Part shown: one piece after another, positions 1 to 9,831 of the stretch | Layout: every line of letters starts with the position of its first letter | Numbering within the stretch: the stretch's first letter is position 1 | Source of the DNA: Corynebacterium sp. p3-SID1056 | GTDB lineage: Bacteria; Actinomycetota; Actinomycetes; Mycobacteriales; Mycobacteriaceae | Assembly: GCF_025152525.1 (NCBI RefSeq) | Contig: NZ_JALXXL010000005.1 | Location: 128,810 to 192,809, forward strand | Length of the DNA: 64,000 bases | Direction of reading: 5' to 3' | The notes under the pieces: generated by a model | Database searches by the model: none | Told to the model about the DNA's origin: nothing | What the model saw: the letters and a program-made list of their open reading frames with translations, nothing else | Translations under genes and position numbers: made by a program

Positions 1-991
1 GAAGGAACTCAACAAGGTAGTCAACACGGTCTTCCCAGAACACGCCGTGTTCCGTATTGATCACTACCTGGGCAAGGAAACCGTGCAAAACATTATGGCG
101 CTGCGGTTTTCCAACCAGCTTTTTGAGCCGATCTGGAACGCGAACTTTATCGACCACGTACAGATCACAATGGCTGAAGACATCGGGCTCGGCGGTCGCG
201 CGGGCTACTACGACGGTATTGGTGCTGCCCGTGACGTCATCCAGAATCACCTTATCCAGCTGCTCGCCCTCGTCGCCATGGAGGAGCCGACCTCCTTCTC
301 CCCACGCCAGCTGCGCGCCGAGAAACTCAAGGTTTTGCGCGCTACCTCCGCCACCGGCCCGTTTGCTGAGACGACCGCCCGCGGCCAGTACACCGCGGGC
401 CTGCAAGGATCAGTCCCCGTCGTTGGTCTGCGCGAGGAGGAGGGCTTCGACCCGGCCTCGAAGACAGAAACGTTTGCCGCGTGCACGTTAGAGATCAACT
501 CGCGGCGCTGGGCCGGTGTGCCCTTCTATCTCCGCACCGGCAAGCGCCTCGGACGACGGGTAACCGAGATCGCCCTCGTGTTTAAGCGCCCGCCCTATCA
601 GCCCTTCTACCCGGATCAGACGAACCTGCTCACCAACAACGCGGTGGTGATCCGCGTGCAGCCGGACGAGGGCGTGCTCATGCGCTTCGGCTCTAAGGTT
701 CCGGGCGTGGGCCTGGAGGTGCGCGACGTCAACATGGACTTCTCCTACTCGGAGGCGTTTACCGAGCAATCCCCCGAGGCCTACGAGCGGCTCATCCTCG
801 ACGCCTTGCTGGACGAGTCCAGCTTGTTTCCCACCAACTCTGAGGTCGAGCGGAGCTGGGAGATCCTCGACCCGATCCTGGAGTACTGGGATGCGCACGG
901 CGAGCCGGACGAGTACCAGGCCGGCACCTGGGGTCCGGAATCAGCCGACCGCATGTTGGCAAAAGACGGCCGCACCTGGCGGCGCCCCTAA
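1..991 (+). CDS. zwf: Glucose-6-phosphate 1-dehydrogenase, 5' end missing
   Basis: This enzyme oxidises glucose-6-phosphate to 6-phosphogluconolactone with NADP, the entry step of the oxidative pentose phosphate pathway. The reading frame is open from base 2 at the window edge, so the N-terminal NADP-binding half lies outside and about 330 C-terminal residues are present. The family active-site signature DHYLGKE is visible at about bases 59-79, followed by the C-terminal catalytic domain (FYLRTGKRL, DVNMDFSY, YERLILDAL). It ends 27 bases before the OpcA fusion gene, so the two are almost certainly co-transcribed; OpcA is the known assembly partner of this enzyme in Corynebacterium. The GTG at base 47 is an internal codon, not a start. 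Confidence 0.97.
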   Translation, partial: KELNKVVNTVFPEHAVFRIDHYLGKETVQNIMALRFSNQLFEPIWNANFIDHVQITMAEDIGLGGRAGYYDGIGAARDVIQNHLIQLLALVAMEEPTSFSPRQLRAEKLKVLRATSATGPFAETTARGQYTAGLQGSVPVVGLREEEGFDPASKTETFAACTLEINSRRWAGVPFYLRTGKRLGRRVTEIALVFKRPPYQPFYPDQTNLLTNNAVVIRVQPDEGVLMRFGSKVPGVGLEVRDVNMDFSYSEAFTEQSPEAYERLILDALLDESSLFPTNSEVERSWEILDPILEYWDAHGEPDEYQAGTWGPESADRMLAKDGRTWRRP

Positions 992-1018
992 ACGCGTATA
1001 AGGAAAGGAAGCTGCGAC

Positions 1019-2707
1019 GTGATTATTTCGCTGCCGGATACCACTACCCGCCAAATCGCCGGCGCGCTGCTGAAAGCCCAGGAGAACTTTTCCATGGCCA
1101 CGGGCCGCGTGCTCACCCTGCTCGTCGCCGCGCCTGATACGCAGGACTCGGAGACCATCCTCGAGACGGTACGCACTGCGACACGCGAGAACCCGGCCCG
1201 CGTGATCGTGCTGCTGCTTGGCGACGCTTCGGCGCCCACAAGCATGAACGCCGACCTCATCGTCGCCGCGCATTCCGGTGCCTCCGAGATGGTCGTCATG
1301 CGCTTGTTCGGCGAGCTCACCCAGCACCTCGACGCGGTGGTGACTCCCCTGCTGCTGCCGGATACGCCAATCGTCGCGTGGTGGCCCGGCCAGGCGCCCG
1401 CGCGACCTGTCGAGTCGCAGCTCGGCGCAATCGCGCAGCGACGTATCACGAATGCGCTCGCCGACGACGCGGATGCGCCACTGCGGACCTTGGTCGAGGG
1501 CTACCACCCCGGGGATTCGGATATGGCGTGGTCGCGCATTACGCCATGGCGCGGGGTTGTCGCCTCGGCCCTCGACCGCTACGCCGACGACCCGGTGCGG
1601 TCAGTCTCGATCGCTGGCGACCCGGCCGACCCGGCAGTGCTGCTCGCAGCCGGCTGGCTCGCCGCGTGTTTGGACGTGGAGGTCACGCGCGCCCCCGTGA
1701 CGCGGCCCCGCAAGGGCGTGCCTGTCGAACACCTCGCGTTGCATTGCGCCAATGGCGACATCACCGTTGATGTCCTCGACGCGCATACCGCACGCGTGGC
1801 GGTGCCGGGAAGCCCCGCATCGCACGTGGCGCTCGGCGCACGCTCGGACGCGTCGTGCCTGGCTGAGGAGCTACGCCACCTCGACGACGACGTCACCTAC
1901 GCCCGCGCACTGCAAGCCACGACGCTCGTGCGGGAGACGAACCGCGCTCCCTCGTCGGCACCTGCAGTCGACATCGTGCGCGCTGATGATCGTGCGGCGC
2001 TCGTCGAGGCCGCGGCCGACCGTCTCATGCGGCTGCTCGCAGACATCCAGGCGGACGGCACCGGTGGGCTGCACGGCGACGGCGTCCCGCGCGTGGTGCT
2101 CACGGGCGGCACTGCAGGCATAGAGCTGCTCTCAGTCCTCGCCGACCACGCCCAAGGCGGAGAGAGCCACGGTGTCGATTTTGGCGCAATCGAGTTGTTC
2201 TTCGGCGACGAGCGCAACGTGCCGGTGACCCACCCAGATTCGAACGAGGGCCAGGCCCGTCAGGCGCTTCTCGACCGCATTGGGGTGCCTGCCTCCCGCG
2301 TCCATGGTTGGGGCCTTGACGGTGGCGATATGCAGGCGGCAGTCGCCGACTATGAACGCATGCTCGACGTCGCCGCGCCGCGTGGCTTTGACCTCCATCT
2401 TCTGGGCATGGGTGGTGAGGGGCACATCAATTCGCTGTTCCCCCACACTGACGCGGTCCGCGAGGCGAATGCGCGAGCATGCGCTGTCACCGACTCTCCG
2501 AAGCTTCCCGTACAGCGCACCACGCTCACGTTGCCCGCAGTGTGCAGCGCCGAGCGCGTGTGGCTGCTCGTCTCCGGCGCTGAAAAGGCGGAAGCCGCGG
2601 GCCACGTTGTTCGCGGTGCTGCCGCCGAGGACTGGCCCGCTGCGGGCGCACACGGCCGGCAAGAGACAGTGCTTTTTGTTTCTGAGGACGCCGCGGGCGA
2701 ACTCTAG
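1019..2707 (+). CDS. opcA-pgl: OpcA / 6-phosphogluconolactonase fusion protein
   Basis: The 562-residue protein joins two normally separate products. Residues 1 to about 307 are OpcA, the allosteric/assembly subunit of glucose-6-phosphate dehydrogenase (N-terminal MIISLPDTTT, central TPIVAWWPG). Residues about 317-562 are a complete 6-phosphogluconolactonase with the LTGGTAG loop (361-367), FGDERNVP (395-402) and GMGGEGH (463-469) signatures, which hydrolyses the product of Zwf. A short linker (about 308-316, rich in Ser, Pro and Ala) joins them, with no stop codon and no frame change near base 1950. The start is GTG at 1019, preceded by the purine-rich aaggaaaggaag ribosome site. In C. glutamicum opcA and pgl (devB) are adjacent separate genes, so the fusion physically couples steps one and two of the pathway. 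Confidence 0.93.
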   Translation: MIISLPDTTTRQIAGALLKAQENFSMATGRVLTLLVAAPDTQDSETILETVRTATRENPARVIVLLLGDASAPTSMNADLIVAAHSGASEMVVMRLFGELTQHLDAVVTPLLLPDTPIVAWWPGQAPARPVESQLGAIAQRRITNALADDADAPLRTLVEGYHPGDSDMAWSRITPWRGVVASALDRYADDPVRSVSIAGDPADPAVLLAAGWLAACLDVEVTRAPVTRPRKGVPVEHLALHCANGDITVDVLDAHTARVAVPGSPASHVALGARSDASCLAEELRHLDDDVTYARALQATTLVRETNRAPSSAPAVDIVRADDRAALVEAAADRLMRLLADIQADGTGGLHGDGVPRVVLTGGTAGIELLSVLADHAQGGESHGVDFGAIELFFGDERNVPVTHPDSNEGQARQALLDRIGVPASRVHGWGLDGGDMQAAVADYERMLDVAAPRGFDLHLLGMGGEGHINSLFPHTDAVREANARACAVTDSPKLPVQRTTLTLPAVCSAERVWLLVSGAEKAEAAGHVVRGAAAEDWPAAGAHGRQETVLFVSEDAAGEL

Positions 2708-2722
2708 CGGCCCCTCAACGCC

Positions 2723-2760
2723 GCGAGCCCCTCCCAGCTGTATCGCTGGGAGGGGCTCGC
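2723..2760. terminator. Bidirectional terminator-like hairpin
   Basis: A perfect 16-bp inverted repeat (GCGAGCCCCTCCCAGC, 6-nt loop) lies between the convergent opcA-pgl and secG genes. It has no clear T tract on either side, but its position and strength fit termination from both directions. Confidence 0.75.
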
Positions 2761-2777
2761 CGCTATTGCGTCTGGTG

Positions 2778-3014
2778 TTACGCGGAATACGTCTGAATCA
2801 GGTTCAGCGCGATGATGCACGCCAACCAGATCAGAGAAATCAGGATGGTGTAGCGATCCAGGTTCTTCTCCACGATGGTCGAACCGGACAGGTTCGACTG
2901 CACGCCGCCGCCAAAGAGGCTGGACAGGCCGCCGCCTTTACCCTTGTGGAGCAGGACGAACACGGTCGCAAGCACCGATGCGATTACGAGCACGATCTCC
3001 AGAGCCAACGTCAT
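2778..3014 (-). CDS. secG: Preprotein translocase subunit SecG
   Basis: SecG is the small accessory subunit of the SecYEG channel in the cytoplasmic membrane. The 78-residue product has the expected two membrane segments (about residues 3-20 and 54-72) separated by the Gly-rich cytoplasmic loop KGGGLSSLFGGG that marks the family. The ATG at 3014 is preceded by a GGAGGAT-like ribosome site. It lies downstream of tpiA, separated by a strong hairpin at 3091-3126, so it may have its own promoter. The order gap-pgk-tpiA-secG is typical of actinobacteria. Confidence 0.95.
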   Translation of the reverse strand: MTLALEIVLVIASVLATVFVLLHKGKGGGLSSLFGGGVQSNLSGSTIVEKNLDRYTILISLIWLACIIALNLIQTYSA

Positions 3015-3090
3015 GTGGGGCTATCCTCCACTTTCACTTTGGGAAATTTCTTGAACCTGCATAAGCCTACACCATCACCTTTTCGGGCCC

Positions 3091-3126
3091 CGCGGCGGAC
3101 ACACGGCTTCTCAAGCGTCCGCCGCG
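3091..3126. terminator. Hairpin between tpiA and secG
   Basis: A perfect 10-bp inverted repeat (CGCGGCGGAC and its complement, 16-nt loop) starts 11 bases after the tpiA stop codon. There is no T tract on the minus strand, so it could act as a terminator, an attenuator or an RNA-stabilising 3' structure before secG. Confidence 0.6.
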
Positions 3127-3136
3127 ATCCGCGCGG

Positions 3137-3919
3137 CTAGGCGACGGCGTTGGCCGCAGCGGCTGCCAGTTTGGCAAAGTCGTCGCCCTTGAGCGACGCG
3201 CCGCCAACCAGCCCGCCGTCGACGTCCGGCTGACCGACGATCTCGGCGACGGTCTCGGTCTTGACGGATCCGCCATACAGGATGCGGATGCCATCGGCCG
3301 TCGCATCGTCAGCAAGCTCGCGGACCAGCTCGCGGATGGCGTGGCAGACTTCCTGCGCATCCTCCGCAGAGGCGACCTTGCCGGTACCGATGGCCCACAC
3401 CGGCTCGTAGGCGATGACCGTGCGGTTGAGTTCCTCCGTGCTCAGTCCGGCCAGCGAAGCGCGGGTCTGCTCCTCGACGAAGCTCACGTGCTTGCCTTCC
3501 TCGCGCACCTCGAGCGGCTCGCCCACGCACACGATCGGCGAGATGCCGTGCGCGAGAGCCTTCTTCGCCTTCGCGGCGACGAGCTCGTCGCTCTCGTTGT
3601 GGTACTGGCGGCGCTCGGAGTGGCCGACGACGACCCAGCTGCACCCCAGCTTCTCCAGCATGGCGGCGGAGATTTCGCCGGTGTATGCGCCATTGTCGTG
3701 CTGGGACACGTCCTGGGCACCGTAGGTGATCTGCAGCTTGTCGCCCTCGACGAGCGTCTGCACCGAACGCAGGTCGGTGAACGGGACCGTCAGCGCGACA
3801 TCGACAAGTTCGTAGCCGTCCTTCGGGAAGGCAAAGGCGAGCTTCTGTGCGCTGGAGATTGCCTCAAGGTGATCGAGGTTCATCTTCCAGTTGCCGGCAA
3901 TGAGTGGCTTGCGTGCCAT
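3137..3919 (-). CDS. tpiA: Triosephosphate isomerase
   Basis: It interconverts dihydroxyacetone phosphate and glyceraldehyde-3-phosphate in glycolysis. The 260-residue product starts [14 protein letters not shown] and carries the substrate-binding Asn10 and Lys12, the catalytic His100 in GHSERR, and Glu172 in [11 protein letters not shown]. The ATG at 3919 is chosen because it gives the canonical N-terminus and follows an AGGAG site by about 9 bases; the open frame runs further upstream, but that part overlaps pgk in another frame and is not protein-like. It is the third gene of gap-pgk-tpiA, 46 bases after pgk. Confidence 0.97.
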   Translation of the reverse strand: MARKPLIAGNWKMNLDHLEAISSAQKLAFAFPKDGYELVDVALTVPFTDLRSVQTLVEGDKLQITYGAQDVSQHDNGAYTGEISAAMLEKLGCSWVVVGHSERRQYHNESDELVAAKAKKALAHGISPIVCVGEPLEVREEGKHVSFVEEQTRASLAGLSTEELNRTVIAYEPVWAIGTGKVASAEDAQEVCHAIRELVRELADDATADGIRILYGGSVKTETVAEIVGQPDVDGGLVGGASLKGDDFAKLAAAAANAVA

Positions 3920-3965
3920 AGGTATGTACTCCTCTTTCAAGTAAACGGGATACGTGGGGTAAGGA

Positions 3966-5183
3966 CTACTTCGACAGGACGACGACGCCCGGCAGTTCCT
4001 TGCCCTCGATGAGTTCCAGGGAGGCGCCACCGCCGGTGGAGATGTGGGAGAACCCATCCTCGTCGAGGCCGAGGGTGCGAACGGAGGCGGCAGAGTCGCC
4101 GCCACCGACGACGGTGAAGGAATCGTTGTGCTTCGTTGCCGCGATCATCGCCTCGGCGACCGCCTTCGTGCCGTCGGCAAACTGCGGGAACTCGAACACG
4201 CCCATCGGGCCGTTCCAGAACACCGTCTTCGAGTCCTCGATAGCCGCGGCGTACAGCTTGGCCGTCTCCGGACCGATGTCCAAGGACATCCAGCCCTCCG
4301 GGATACCGTCCAAATCGACGGTCTTCTTTTCCGCATCCTTGTCAAACTTCTCTGCGACAGCCAGGTCGACTGGCAAGACGAGCTTATCCCCGTAACGCTC
4401 GATGAGCTCCTTGCAGGTTGCAATCATGTCTTCCTGCAGCAGGGAATTCTGGACGTTGTGGCCCTGCGCTGCGAGGAAGGTGTAGCACATGCCACCGCCG
4501 ATGACGACCTTGTCTGCCTTTTCCGCCAACGCTTCAATCACACCGAGCTTGTCCGAGACCTTGGAGCCGCCCAGCACGACGACGTAGGGGTGAGCCGGGG
4601 CATCCTTGACCGACGAGAGCGTAGAGACTTCCTTCTCGACCAAGTAGCCGGCGTAGGCCGGGAGCTTCTTCGCAATGTCGTACACCGAGGCCTGCGCGCG
4701 GTGCACCACGCCGAAGCCGTCAGAGACAAAGGCACCGTTATCAGCGGCCAGGGCGGCCAACTCTGCCGCGAATTCCTCTCGTTCCGCCTCGTCCTTGGAG
4801 GTTTCGCGCGGATCGAAGCGTACGTTCTCCAGCAGTAGGATCTCGCCTTCGGTCAGGCCGTTGGCGCGCTCGTGCGCGTCTTCGCCAGAGACGTCCCCGG
4901 CGAGCGCGACGAACTGGCCAAGACGCTCGGAGAGCGCTTCCGCCACAGGCTTCAGCGAAAAGGCGGGGTTGACCTGGCCCTTCGGGCGCCCCAGGTGCGC
5001 CATGGCGATGACCTTCGCGCCGCCATCGAGGAGTGCGCGAAGGGTCGGCAGAGAGGCGTCAATGCGACCCGCGTCGGTGATGTTGCCGTCCTCGTCGAGG
5101 GGGACGTTGAAGTCGGATCGGACGATGACGTGGCGGCCGTCCACGCCTTCGTCGAGAAGCTGCTGCAGTGTTTGCGTGGTCAT
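3966..5183 (-). CDS. pgk: Phosphoglycerate kinase
   Basis: It transfers the acyl phosphate of 1,3-bisphosphoglycerate to ADP, an ATP-yielding glycolytic step in the cytosol. The 405-residue length is normal. The substrate-binding signature [10 protein letters not shown] is at residues 21-30, the AHLGRPKG segment is near residue 60, and the nucleotide-binding [11 protein letters not shown] is near the C-terminus. It lies between gap (114 bases upstream, with a hairpin in the gap) and tpiA. The ATG is preceded by AAGGAGC. Confidence 0.97.
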   Translation of the reverse strand: MTTQTLQQLLDEGVDGRHVIVRSDFNVPLDEDGNITDAGRIDASLPTLRALLDGGAKVIAMAHLGRPKGQVNPAFSLKPVAEALSERLGQFVALAGDVSGEDAHERANGLTEGEILLLENVRFDPRETSKDEAEREEFAAELAALAADNGAFVSDGFGVVHRAQASVYDIAKKLPAYAGYLVEKEVSTLSSVKDAPAHPYVVVLGGSKVSDKLGVIEALAEKADKVVIGGGMCYTFLAAQGHNVQNSLLQEDMIATCKELIERYGDKLVLPVDLAVAEKFDKDAEKKTVDLDGIPEGWMSLDIGPETAKLYAAAIEDSKTVFWNGPMGVFEFPQFADGTKAVAEAMIAATKHNDSFTVVGGGDSAASVRTLGLDEDGFSHISTGGGASLELIEGKELPGVVVLSK

Positions 5184-5242
5184 CGGTGATTGCTCCTTAC
5201 AAGTGTGTCTTTGGGTGCCATGATACGCAGTTCTACGCCGAA

Positions 5243-5275
5243 GGCCCGGTGCATGCGATGTGCACGCACCGGGCC
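5243..5275. terminator. Hairpin between gap and pgk
   Basis: A perfect 10-bp inverted repeat (GGCCCGGTGC and its complement, 13-nt loop) lies 23 bases past the gap stop codon. No T tract follows on the minus strand. It may act as a partial terminator or 3'-end stabiliser that lets gap be expressed above pgk and tpiA. Confidence 0.6.
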
Positions 5276-5297
5276 CATCAGCTGAACCGCGAAAGGT

Positions 5298-6365
<1,068 letters not shown>

Positions 6366-6457
6366 TCAGGCTCTCAACACCTGCCGGGAAGCAGTAAAGG
6401 TACTGCTACCTGCACAGTTACCGGTCGATCCGGCCCCTTTTGAGCCTGTCGGTGCCC

Positions 6458-6463
6458 AGTGTA
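6458..6463 (-). promoter_or_regulatory. Candidate -10 box of the gap promoter
   Basis: On the minus strand the sequence reads TACACT, close to the corynebacterial -10 consensus TANANT, about 150 bases before the gap start. No good -35 hexamer is present at the expected spacing, which is common at activator-dependent promoters. The call rests on position and the hexamer alone. Confidence 0.4.
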
Positions 6464-6517
6464 GCGATGCGTGTACAACCATGCATGGCTCCGTGGTGGC
6501 CGCTCGCACCTTCGTCA

Positions 6518-6549
6518 AGGGGTCGAAAATCACGCGCACAAACGGGGGT
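6518..6549. promoter_or_regulatory. Candidate RamA binding motifs upstream of gap
   Basis: Two G-tracts, AGGGGT at 6518-6523 and CGGGGGT at 6543-6549, fit the tandem pattern (a base, four to six G, then T or C) described for the regulator RamA in C. glutamicum. They lie about 55-90 bases upstream of the candidate gap -10 box. RamA is known to activate gapA in that species; the assignment here is inference from motif and position. Confidence 0.35.
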
Positions 6550-6688
6550 GGAAATGCCGCTTTCACCCAGATAAGGGTGCCCGGTTTTTGCCTCGACTAC
6601 GCATTCCGTCGCAACCCTCCCCCGCCTATCGAACGCCCAGCCCCATCAAGGAACACGCGAGTTAGTTGACGTGACTGCAATAATTTTC

Positions 6689-6704
6689 TGTGTAATATGT
6701 CACA
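6689..6704. promoter_or_regulatory. Candidate GlxR (CRP-type) operator
   Basis: The 16-base sequence TGTGTAATATGTCACA matches the C. glutamicum GlxR consensus TGTGANNTANNTCACA at all fixed positions but one. It overlaps the whiA stop codon and lies about 230 bases upstream of the candidate gap -10 box. GlxR is a cAMP-binding global regulator known to bind at gapA in C. glutamicum. The distance is larger than usual, so either a second gap promoter exists nearby or the site acts otherwise. Confidence 0.45.
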
Positions 6705-7692
6705 CTTCGGGTTCATGCGACTTTTCGTCGTCAATAGCGGCGGTCGTCGACGGAATTCCCAGTTCTTTTGCCCGCTTATCCGCAAGTGACAATAGCCGGC
6801 GAATTCGACCCGCCACCGCGTCTTTCGTCATCTGCGGATCAGCGAGCTTACCCAGCTCCTCCAGGGACGCGTGGCGGTGTTCTGCGCGCAAGTACCCTGC
6901 TTCCGCGAGATGCTCTGGTACATCATCGCCGAGGATGTCCATCGCCCGCTCAACGCGCCGCGCTGCGGTGGCAGCAGCCTGCGCCGAGCGGCGAGTATTC
7001 GCATCGTCGAACGTTGCCAATCGTTGACCCGAGCGCGCCCGGAGCTGCTTGCGCCGCCGCTTTTCGTCCCATTCCAGGCGAGCAAGGGGCGCCCCCATCC
7101 GGCTGAGCAAAATGCCGATGGTCTCTCCGTCACGAATGTAGACGCGTTCAATGCCTCGCGTCTCTTTCGTCCGCGTCGCAATATCAAGCCGCCGGCCCAG
7201 GCCGACGAGCGCGAGCGCCGACTCTTCAGACGGGCACGCAACCTCGAGCGCAGAGGTCCTTCCCGGCTCAGTCAGCGAACCTCGCGCAAGGAACGCCCCG
7301 CGCCACGCAGCCTCGACGTCGGCAACAGGGCCGGAAACGATGGTGTGGGGCATGCCCACAACTGGGTGCCCGGACGCGGTGACCAGGCGCAGTTTGCGCA
7401 CCACCTCTCGCATCCCGTCACGCACGGTGACAACGCACTTTCGCTCCTTCGTGGCGGAGCCGGGGGCGACGATGCCGAGTTCCGGCTCCACGCCAGTGGT
7501 GGCGCGCAGCATGGTCACCAGCCGACGGGCAACCTGTTCTTCGCCGAACTCCATGACCAGTGCCACGCCTTGAGGCGTGTCTTGGAAGCTGCCGGCGTAA
7601 CGGATCATGGCGGTGGCCTCTGCTAGCTGCGTACTCGCCTGAGTGAGGCGAACGTTGAGCAGCTCATCTTTGACTTTTGCGGTCAGCGCCAC
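6700..7692 (-). CDS. whiA: WhiA, DNA-binding regulator
   Basis: WhiA is a conserved Gram-positive DNA-binding protein that combines a LAGLIDADG-like N-terminal fold with a C-terminal helix-turn-helix; in Streptomyces it activates sporulation septation genes, and in other bacteria it is linked to division. The 330-residue product begins MALTAKVKDELLN, the usual family start, and ends with a helix-rich segment containing ADPQMTKDAVAGRIRRLLSLADKRAKELG, here cited by its position at about residues 286-314. It follows yvcK by 117 bases in the conserved uvrC-rapZ-yvcK-whiA cluster. A GGGACAGCAACG leader gives only a modest ribosome site. Confidence 0.95.
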   Translation of the reverse strand: MALTAKVKDELLNVRLTQASTQLAEATAMIRYAGSFQDTPQGVALVMEFGEEQVARRLVTMLRATTGVEPELGIVAPGSATKERKCVVTVRDGMREVVRKLRLVTASGHPVVGMPHTIVSGPVADVEAAWRGAFLARGSLTEPGRTSALEVACPSEESALALVGLGRRLDIATRTKETRGIERVYIRDGETIGILLSRMGAPLARLEWDEKRRRKQLRARSGQRLATFDDANTRRSAQAAATAARRVERAMDILGDDVPEHLAEAGYLRAEHRHASLEELGKLADPQMTKDAVAGRIRRLLSLADKRAKELGIPSTTAAIDDEKSHEPEV

Positions 7693-7809
7693 CGTTGCTG
7701 TCCCTTTCTCTTTCGTCTCGGCTGGATAGCCCCGTTTGAAAACGCAGGCATGCGCGCGACCTCGCTATCGGGGCTATCGGGGCGAGGGCGCGCGTATCGA
7801 CGCTTGATT

Positions 7810-8787
7810 CTAGCGTGCCCGGTACAACTCCAAAATTGCCTCGGCCAATTTCGCCGGATCGTGCTTGTCAACGAGCTGTCCTTCTGCCGCAGGAACGTGA
7901 ACGTCACGAAACGCGATACCAGCACTGACCCGCTCCGCCGCGCGCTGCAGATGCCTCCGCTCACCAGCTGAGTGAGACGTGTGGTTGTCGGCGAGAAAAT
8001 AGTCCACGCGCAACTCAGGGGCATGCTGATTAAACACCTGGATATGCCGCTCAGTACTAAAGCCCAGGGTTTCGCCCGCCTGCGGCAGAAGGTTCAGCAT
8101 CACGACGACCATCGCGTCGGTCGAATTCAACGCGTCCACGATTCGCGGCACCAGCAGGTGGGGAAGCACTGAGGAAAACCACGACCCAGGTCCGATCGAC
8201 ACGATGTCAGCGGAGTGGATCGCCTCAATCGCCTCGGCCGAAGCCTCTGGACGACTTGGCAGCAAGCGCACTCGGCGCACTTCACCCGAGGTGGAGGCAA
8301 CGGCTGCCTGCCCCCGCACCGAACGCAGCACTCGCGGGTCGTCGTCCAACCCGGAAACATCCGCCTCGATGTCTAATGGCTGCGGGCTCATCGGAATGAC
8401 GCGACCGACCGACCGGGTCCACCTCGCGACGATGTCGAGGGCGTTTTGCATGCCGCCGAATTTCTCGGCCAAGCTCACGAGCATGAGGTTGCCGAGGGGA
8501 TGGCCGGCCATCACGCCATTGCCGCCGAAACGATGCTGCAGCGCCTCCTGCCACAGCCTGCCCTCTTCATCGTCTGCAGTCAGCGCGGCGAGCGCCATAC
8601 GCAAGTCACCCGGCGGAATGATGGGAAACTCCCGGCGCAACCGGCCTGAAGATCCCCCGTCGTCCGCGACGGTGACCACCGCATTGATCTCAGTGGCCTT
8701 GGCTTCGCGGGCGGCAAGCAGGGTTTGGTACAAGCCGTGTCCGCCTCCCAGGCAAGTCATTGCAAGTCGCTGCTGGGACTCGCTCAT
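7810..8787 (-). CDS. yvcK: YvcK-family gluconeogenesis factor (CofD-like)
   Basis: YvcK proteins have a CofD-like Rossmann fold and bind UDP-sugars; they are needed for growth on gluconeogenic carbon sources and for envelope integrity, and the mycobacterial form is called CuvA. The 325-residue product shows the nucleotide-binding GGGHGL near residue 14, the VTVADDGGSSGRLR segment near 40-53, and PPGDLRMAL. It sits between rapZ (83 bases upstream) and whiA, the invariant order in actinobacteria. The ATG at 8787 follows GAAAGGAGC. Confidence 0.93.
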   Translation of the reverse strand: MSESQQRLAMTCLGGGHGLYQTLLAAREAKATEINAVVTVADDGGSSGRLRREFPIIPPGDLRMALAALTADDEEGRLWQEALQHRFGGNGVMAGHPLGNLMLVSLAEKFGGMQNALDIVARWTRSVGRVIPMSPQPLDIEADVSGLDDDPRVLRSVRGQAAVASTSGEVRRVRLLPSRPEASAEAIEAIHSADIVSIGPGSWFSSVLPHLLVPRIVDALNSTDAMVVVMLNLLPQAGETLGFSTERHIQVFNQHAPELRVDYFLADNHTSHSAGERRHLQRAAERVSAGIAFRDVHVPAAEGQLVDKHDPAKLAEAILELYRAR

Positions 8788-8870
8788 TGCAAGCTCCTTT
8801 CACATGGGAAAGACAACGTATCGGGGTGCCTGTCGCGCCGAAGTGTCGTACGCATGGGCCGAAAAACCTC

Positions 8871-9788
8871 TTAGTCTCTTGTCAAATCCCTATGCAAGAC
8901 ACTGACATCAAGCTCGGGCTTTTTGCGCAGCCGCTTTCCAATCTCTTCTGCCACCGCAACCGAGCGGTGATGCCCGCCCGTGCAGCCGACGCCCACCGTG
9001 ATGAAGTCCTTGCCCTCATGCCGGTAGCCTTCAAGCGTACTGCTGAGCAGCCGCACGAAATTCTCAATGAAGGGCTCGGCGTCCGCTTGGCCGAGTACAT
9101 AGTCAGACACCGGCTTGTCCACACCGCGGAACTCTCGGAGCTCCTCGACCCAGTAGGGATTAGGCAGGAACCGGACGTCGACGATGAGGTCCGCGTCGCG
9201 CGGCGAGCCGTGCTTAAAGCCGAAAGATTCGACGGTGACGTGTTGACGCCCGGAGGCAAGCTCGCCTATCGACGCCTCAATCGAGCGCCGCAGGTCATGC
9301 ACCGACTGGTTCGTCGTGTCGATGATGACATCGGCAACCTCGCGAACTGGTTCCAGCTCCTTGCGTTCCCGCTCTATACCGTGCTTCAGCGTGTCCTTGC
9401 CCTGCAGAGGGTGGGTGCGGCGGACCGAATCAAAGCGCTGCATCAGCACCCCGTCACGTGCCTCGAGGTAAAGCACGAAGGGGTTGTAGCCACCCTCTTT
9501 GATCTTGGAGATGGTCTCCATCAGCGAGCCGTTGAACATGCGCGCTCGCACGTCGGTGACGACAGCAACCTTCGCCACGGGCGAGTGCTCTCCCGTCGAC
9601 ATCTCGACGAGCTCAAGAATGAGCTGCGGCGGCAAGTTCTGGGAAACGAAATACCCTTTGTCCTCGAAGATTTTTGCCGCCGTGGACAGGCCGCCGCCGG
9701 ACAAGCCGGTGATGATGACGGGGTGCAACGTTTGCGCTGACTGGCCCACGGATTGGGTCTGAAGCTGGTGCGACTGCGTCATACTCAC
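8871..9788 (-). CDS. rapZ: RapZ-family nucleotide-binding protein (YvcJ)
   Basis: RapZ/YvcJ proteins bind nucleotides; in E. coli RapZ is an RNase adapter that controls GlmS levels through small RNAs, and the actinobacterial role is less clear. The 305-residue product has the family N-terminal P-loop region at residues 28-36 (GLSGGGLST) and the C-terminal [15 protein letters not shown] motif. The P-loop position normally holding Lys is Leu. Substitutions there also occur in other actinobacterial members as far as I recall, so nucleotide hydrolysis may be weak or absent. It is 43 bases after uvrC. Confidence 0.93.
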   Translation of the reverse strand: MSMTQSHQLQTQSVGQSAQTLHPVIITGLSGGGLSTAAKIFEDKGYFVSQNLPPQLILELVEMSTGEHSPVAKVAVVTDVRARMFNGSLMETISKIKEGGYNPFVLYLEARDGVLMQRFDSVRRTHPLQGKDTLKHGIERERKELEPVREVADVIIDTTNQSVHDLRRSIEASIGELASGRQHVTVESFGFKHGSPRDADLIVDVRFLPNPYWVEELREFRGVDKPVSDYVLGQADAEPFIENFVRLLSSTLEGYRHEGKDFITVGVGCTGGHHRSVAVAEEIGKRLRKKPELDVSVLHRDLTRD

Positions 9789-9831
9789 ATCCTAACGGAG
9801 CGGAGCCTGCGGCGCGGGTGCCTTTGGCGCT

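Noticed and set aside
1930..1980. Sequencing error that fuses opcA and pgl
   Set aside because: Both halves share one frame with no stop, and the linker is natural-looking (Ser/Pro/Ala rich). A lost stop cannot be excluded without resequencing, but nothing in the sequence points to one.
3920..4105. Upstream extension of triosephosphate isomerase
   Set aside because: It overlaps pgk and encodes Ser/Pro/Arg-rich sequence; the canonical start [12 protein letters not shown] has its own ribosome site.
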